Positions 59,956 through 64,000 of a DNA stretch of 64,000 nt are shown here, in pieces; the first letter of the stretch is position 1, and each line of letters begins with the position of its first letter. Location: contig VXAZ01009382.1 of NCBI GenBank assembly GCA_013399875.1, positions 1-64,000 on the forward strand. The letters are read 5' to 3'. Under the pieces are notes generated by a model. The model was not told where the DNA came from and ran no database searches. It saw only the letters and a list, made by a program, of their open reading frames with translations. Made by a program: the position numbers and the translations under genes. The stretch comes from Gymnorhina tibicen (Eukaryota; Chordata; Aves; Passeriformes; Artamidae).

Positions 59956-62900
59956 CAGAAATCAGCTCAGACTTAGGGGCATGACATCATCATTTAAATG
60001 TTACATGTTAAAGCAATTCAGAGTAGAATTCACCTAAACAAATGTAAACATTTACACTGTAAGCATTGACATCTCAGCTAATTGTTTAGAGTACCAAAAT
60101 TACCTATTTCCTCTTCATTTATGATAAAAGGAGCTTGAGGAGGTTATTATCTTAGATATAGACATCTTCCACTACAGATAACCAAATCTAGATGAGATTA
60201 ATGTCATTCTTGTCTCTCTTTTCTTTGTTATCCTGATTCTTTATGATGTGATATAAACTAAGCATTTGTCTCTTTTGAGCTAAAAAGACACATTGAAGTA
60301 CCTCCCTGTCTGAAGTTAGATCGAAATCTATTCCCATAAAGCAAGAGCCTTAATATTATGCTAACAAGAATCTACAGAAACCCATGTGTTTGTTTTCAAA
60401 GTGTTAATGATCTTCAATTGTCAGGAAACACCTGATTTCCCAGGAGCTGAATGATATAAACTAGTATGGAAAGAACTGCAGAAACAAGAATGCTACACCG
60501 AGAGCAGATATTTTGTTGCATCATCTTGGTTTCTGTCGTCTTTATTTGTTATGAAGTTATGTTCTACCCCTTACTTATGATTTCAACTTTTAATTTTAGT
60601 GACTATATCTAGGTACAATTTGAAACCTGATTCAGTGCTGTGAACCAGCTTTAGTGGAATTCAAAAGTGTTTCCACAGAGAAATCCAGTGCTTACCATAA
60701 TGCCTAAAAGAATTTGGAAAATCACGATTTCCTAGCAAAGGGCTCAATCTGTATGATGAAAGTCTTATGATATCTCAGGACCATTTCTTAGTTTCTGTAA
60801 AAGCAAATCCTGCCATTATCTGTCTACAGACCCTGAAGAAAATACCCCCAATGCTCAAAGCACTATTTAAATCCAGCAGCTTTAAACCTATGCATGCCAG
60901 AATGCAACATTCTTCAGCTAATACATCCAACATCATCTGTGAAACTAGAGCTATGCATCCAAACGAGCTTACAAAGACAGTCAGTAAAGGACTATGGAAG
61001 AAAACCTCTTCAAAGTAATTAGGCTTTCTTCAACCTCTTAATACTTAAAACATCTGCAAAAGATCACTTTGGTATTAGTTTTTGTGGTGTCTCTAAAAAG
61101 CATGGACTGAAAAAGAGATGTTATTTCATGGCATATACAAACATTTTTATGTTCCCTGATTATAGTTCTGTAGGAGCTAACTTTCATGTCACCATCTGTA
61201 ACTCACAGAGCTGACAGCCTTTATCACTTTCCTTCTGCTAATATTCCACTCCTATAATAACTGCCCTTTTCTCTCCAACTGGCTAATTGACTATCACAGT
61301 CAAGCCTAGAATAGAGTTGTTATTATTCTCAGCATGTATTTAACTTGCTTTGACTTGAGCACTAAAAAAGGCTTGCTCAACACCCTCATTTTTCCTCTCT
61401 GTATCAAGAGTTTAATTAATTTTCTCTGCAAATGTTTTTTCTCTTGCACCCCAGCGTGGATGTGTCTTGGATGTAGATGTAATAACACAAATTTTGAACT
61501 TGATTCATTTAGTGTACGGAACTATCTCTCTAAGATTTAATCTGTTTGCCGATCAAGAACATTCAGAGGAAAGTATCTAAAGTGTACTGTATTTTTTGAG
61601 GCTGAGTAATGAAGTTGCAAGTGTCTGACCCCTTTGTTTCTCATCCATATGGACTTGCATGTTCTCTATTTCTTAGTAAAAGACATGAATGAACTTAATG
61701 TACTCAATGAAAATAAAATTTGGTCCAATCTTTACCTGACTCCAAGTAAAATGCTAGTAACATTTCTAAATTTTTCAGAATTTTATGCCAGTTCAGGGAA
61801 CAATACTGAGTTGGAGTTAGTTGGAGTTAAGGGATGAGCTAATAAAGGATTATAATGAGTCATCAAAACTTAATGATGGGATTCATTTGTTTTTTTCATG
61901 TCCTGCCAGTCCTTCCTGAATACCTGTTTCTGATTCAGATGATGATTATGAAGTTCAAATGAAACTGAAATAACAATATATTTGAATAGTGTTCAAATGT
62001 AAAATTAGGTGCACTTTATTCATGGTCTATAATGTTCCAAATATTTCCAAGACTTCTGATAGCACTGCTATAATATTGACTCAAATTTAAAACACCCTTA
62101 ATTTGAAAGCTTTAGGTTCATCATTGAGGGCTTTATAATTCATTACTCCAGGAGTTCCTACAAAGTGTTTTTCCAGATATAGAAGTGAAACACAAGTTCT
62201 CAGGACATAATCCTTCGGATCTTGGTTTTGTTTTCGGTAGACATCTTTCCCTCAGACTTCTATGTTCACTTTTCTTAAAGTCTCACAGAAGAAACAAAGA
62301 AATAATAAGTTTCTCAGAAAAACAAAATGTCAGGAATGGTGAAAGACCAGTTTATTGTAAGAAGATATAAGCTAATGAATTAAGGAAATTTAGAGATGTC
62401 TTGAACATAGTAACAACTTCACTTATGCTATTAGTAGTTGATAATAATGATGACTATTTGATTAATTAGGGTACCTCCCCCTCTTTTTATGAAATAGGGG
62501 TGAGAAAGTTACTGTTCTGGCTTTCTTGGAGCTGGGAACTGCTTCTCTACCTCGCATATTTCTGGTGAATGTCACACCATCAGACTATTTAGCACCAGCT
62601 GTGTAATTAAGCTTGTAATAATAACAACATTGTTTCAGGAAAAAAAAAGCAACATTAAATATGTACCCTTTCATTAGGACATTCACCTGGAATATAGCAA
62701 ATCTGTGTTCATGTTTCATGTCATACAAGTTTTACATTGGAAGCCTGTTATCCTGTGCCTCAGGGCAATGGGACGTTGGCCAGACTCTTGATCTGTGCAG
62801 TTTTTGTCTAATTATAACAAACCCTGAAATCCTTTTTTGACACCATGAAGCTTTCTAAAAGTAATTAATTTGAAACTTTCAAATTTCTATAAAAAGTTAG

Positions 62901-63660
62901 GTTTTGAACATTTAACTTTTGCAATGAACATCCATGCAGTCAAAAATTCCTGATCAGTTCTACTGCAGTTAATTTTTTTCCCCTCCACTTCTCATAAAAA
63001 AGCTCTTCCTGGAGAATTATAAAATACAGCTAGCCAGTTTTCAATCTAATCTGGTTTGGCTTTCAGTATCTAAGTCGTACAAAGTTTGCTATTGTGTGTT
63101 TGTGAAAGAATTATGAACTGTGGTTTTCCTTAACTAAGGGAAAGGATGTCTTCCTTAATTTAGATTTCCCTGGCATGTCCAGCAAACAATGATTCATGAA
63201 AACCTTATTTTAAATTCTCCTTTACAGAAAGCTTTTTCTTTGCTCTGTACACGGGGAGAAAACTGACCACAAGCTTGTCTCCTGCAGAAGTGGTTTCCTC
63301 ATCATATCACTCTTCCAGCAGAGGAGAATGCCTTTTTCATCCCAGTAAGAGGTAGGTTAACCAGAGAGGAAAAATGTGTCCGAAACTGATTAAAAAATAA
63401 AAAATAAAAATTAAAAATTAAAAAAAGAAAGCTTTCGTAATGATCAGGAAGCAACTTTGCACATAACACATTTAGTAATTCAATGAGAATTGTTGTAGAT
63501 TTTGCATATTCTTAGTTTGGGCCAGCTTCTTGGCTACCACAAGTTAGGTATCAGGATGGATATCAAAAGAGTTACTTAACAGACTTCACACTTGATAATC
63601 TTGCCCATCTATTTAAAAATAAACTCTCTTTACAGAAAAAAAAAGGAGGTGAGAAGGGTC
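59956..63660. other. AT-rich DNA without a recognisable gene
   Basis: No gene or interspersed repeat recognised. An A-rich AAAAATAAAAATTAAAA tract lies near 63391-63427. Confidence 0.5.
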
Positions 63661-63726
63661 TAAATAATAAATAATAAATAATAAATAATAAATAATAAAT
63701 AATAAATAATAAATAATAAATAATAA
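63661..63726. repeat. (AAATAAT)n heptanucleotide microsatellite
   Basis: About nine and a half perfect copies of a seven-base unit with no interruption, which suggests recent expansion. Confidence 0.95.
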
Positions 63727-64000
63727 CAATGATAATTCATTGTATTTCCCACCATTCATGCCAATAAACATAGTTACAAAAACTGAGGCAGGTAGACTGC
63801 ACCAACATAGTCGTTATTTTAACAGGAGAAAAAAAAAGGAGCTTTTCAGAACTAAAAAGTATTTCAAGGTTTTATGCAAACAACTATAGTTCATGTGATC
63901 CAAACTGAAATATTTAATTTTATTTTAGTGTTGTTTATTTCAGTTATTTAATGTAAGTTCTCATTAATTTAGGTCACTTTTTCTAAGGAGTAATCCTTAA
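63727..64000. other. AT-rich DNA to the window end
   Basis: Nothing recognised in the last 270 bases. Confidence 0.5.

Noticed and set aside
1..64000. tRNA, rRNA, snRNA genes and CRISPR arrays
   Set aside because: I looked for typical box A/B words, snRNA starts and regularly spaced direct repeats and found none; the only regular array is the 310-bp tandem unit, which has no spacers.

Overview
This window looks like non-coding vertebrate nuclear DNA, almost certainly from a bird. The main evidence is the repeat content. Most recognisable interspersed repeats are CR1-type LINE fragments: 5'-truncated copies whose 3' ends carry the typical 'AGAATCATAGAAT' tail, plus much older CR1 pieces. There is also one avian-type endogenous retroviral LTR and several very old MIR-like and hairpin repeats of the kind spread through amniote genomes. 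Base composition is AT-rich (outside a few patches) and CpG-poor, and every long open frame is short and unrecognisable. The LTR style would suit a passerine, but that is a weak inference. There are no prokaryotic features such as operons, tRNA arrays or CRISPR.

Layout. 1-377 is a CpG-rich block, probably the edge of a promoter or CpG island with a possible first exon ending at a CAG|GTAACA donor. 378-20219 is AT-rich intronic or intergenic DNA holding a CR1 copy (4025-4350, +), two ancient CR1 relics (7063-7560 and 16342-16660, both -), MIR-like relics and a hairpin repeat (8534-8609). Between them lies one coding-like but interrupted frame (10472-10801). 20220-21163 is a composite block: a CpG-rich stretch, a CA/CG/TG alternating tract broken by a 27-base N gap, then a 490-bp minus-strand LTR. 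21164-54861 is again AT-rich DNA with CR1 copies at 26081-26362 (-), 29640-30325 (+) and 51890-52400 (+), an (ACT)n microsatellite at 43367-43445, and one candidate mini-exon (34501-34548).

54862-57677 is structurally odd. An 832-bp sequence lies on each side of a 985-base N gap with one mismatch, and a 310-bp unit is tandemly repeated on both sides. The best reading is two unmerged overlapping contigs at a tandem repeat, not a real duplication. 57878-58135 is another CR1 3' end (-). 58136-64000 is AT-rich DNA with a palindromic relic at about 59844-59955 and a seven-base microsatellite at 63661-63726.

I found no protein-coding gene I can name. If one gene crosses the window, the CpG-rich left edge and the candidate plus-strand exons suggest plus-strand transcription, but this is inference. 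I did not find a convincing new biological system. The observations most worth checking are the gap-flanking duplication with its 310-bp tandem unit, the CpG/Z-DNA-prone/LTR composite at 20.2-21.2 kb, and the single-stop frame at 10.5-10.8 kb.
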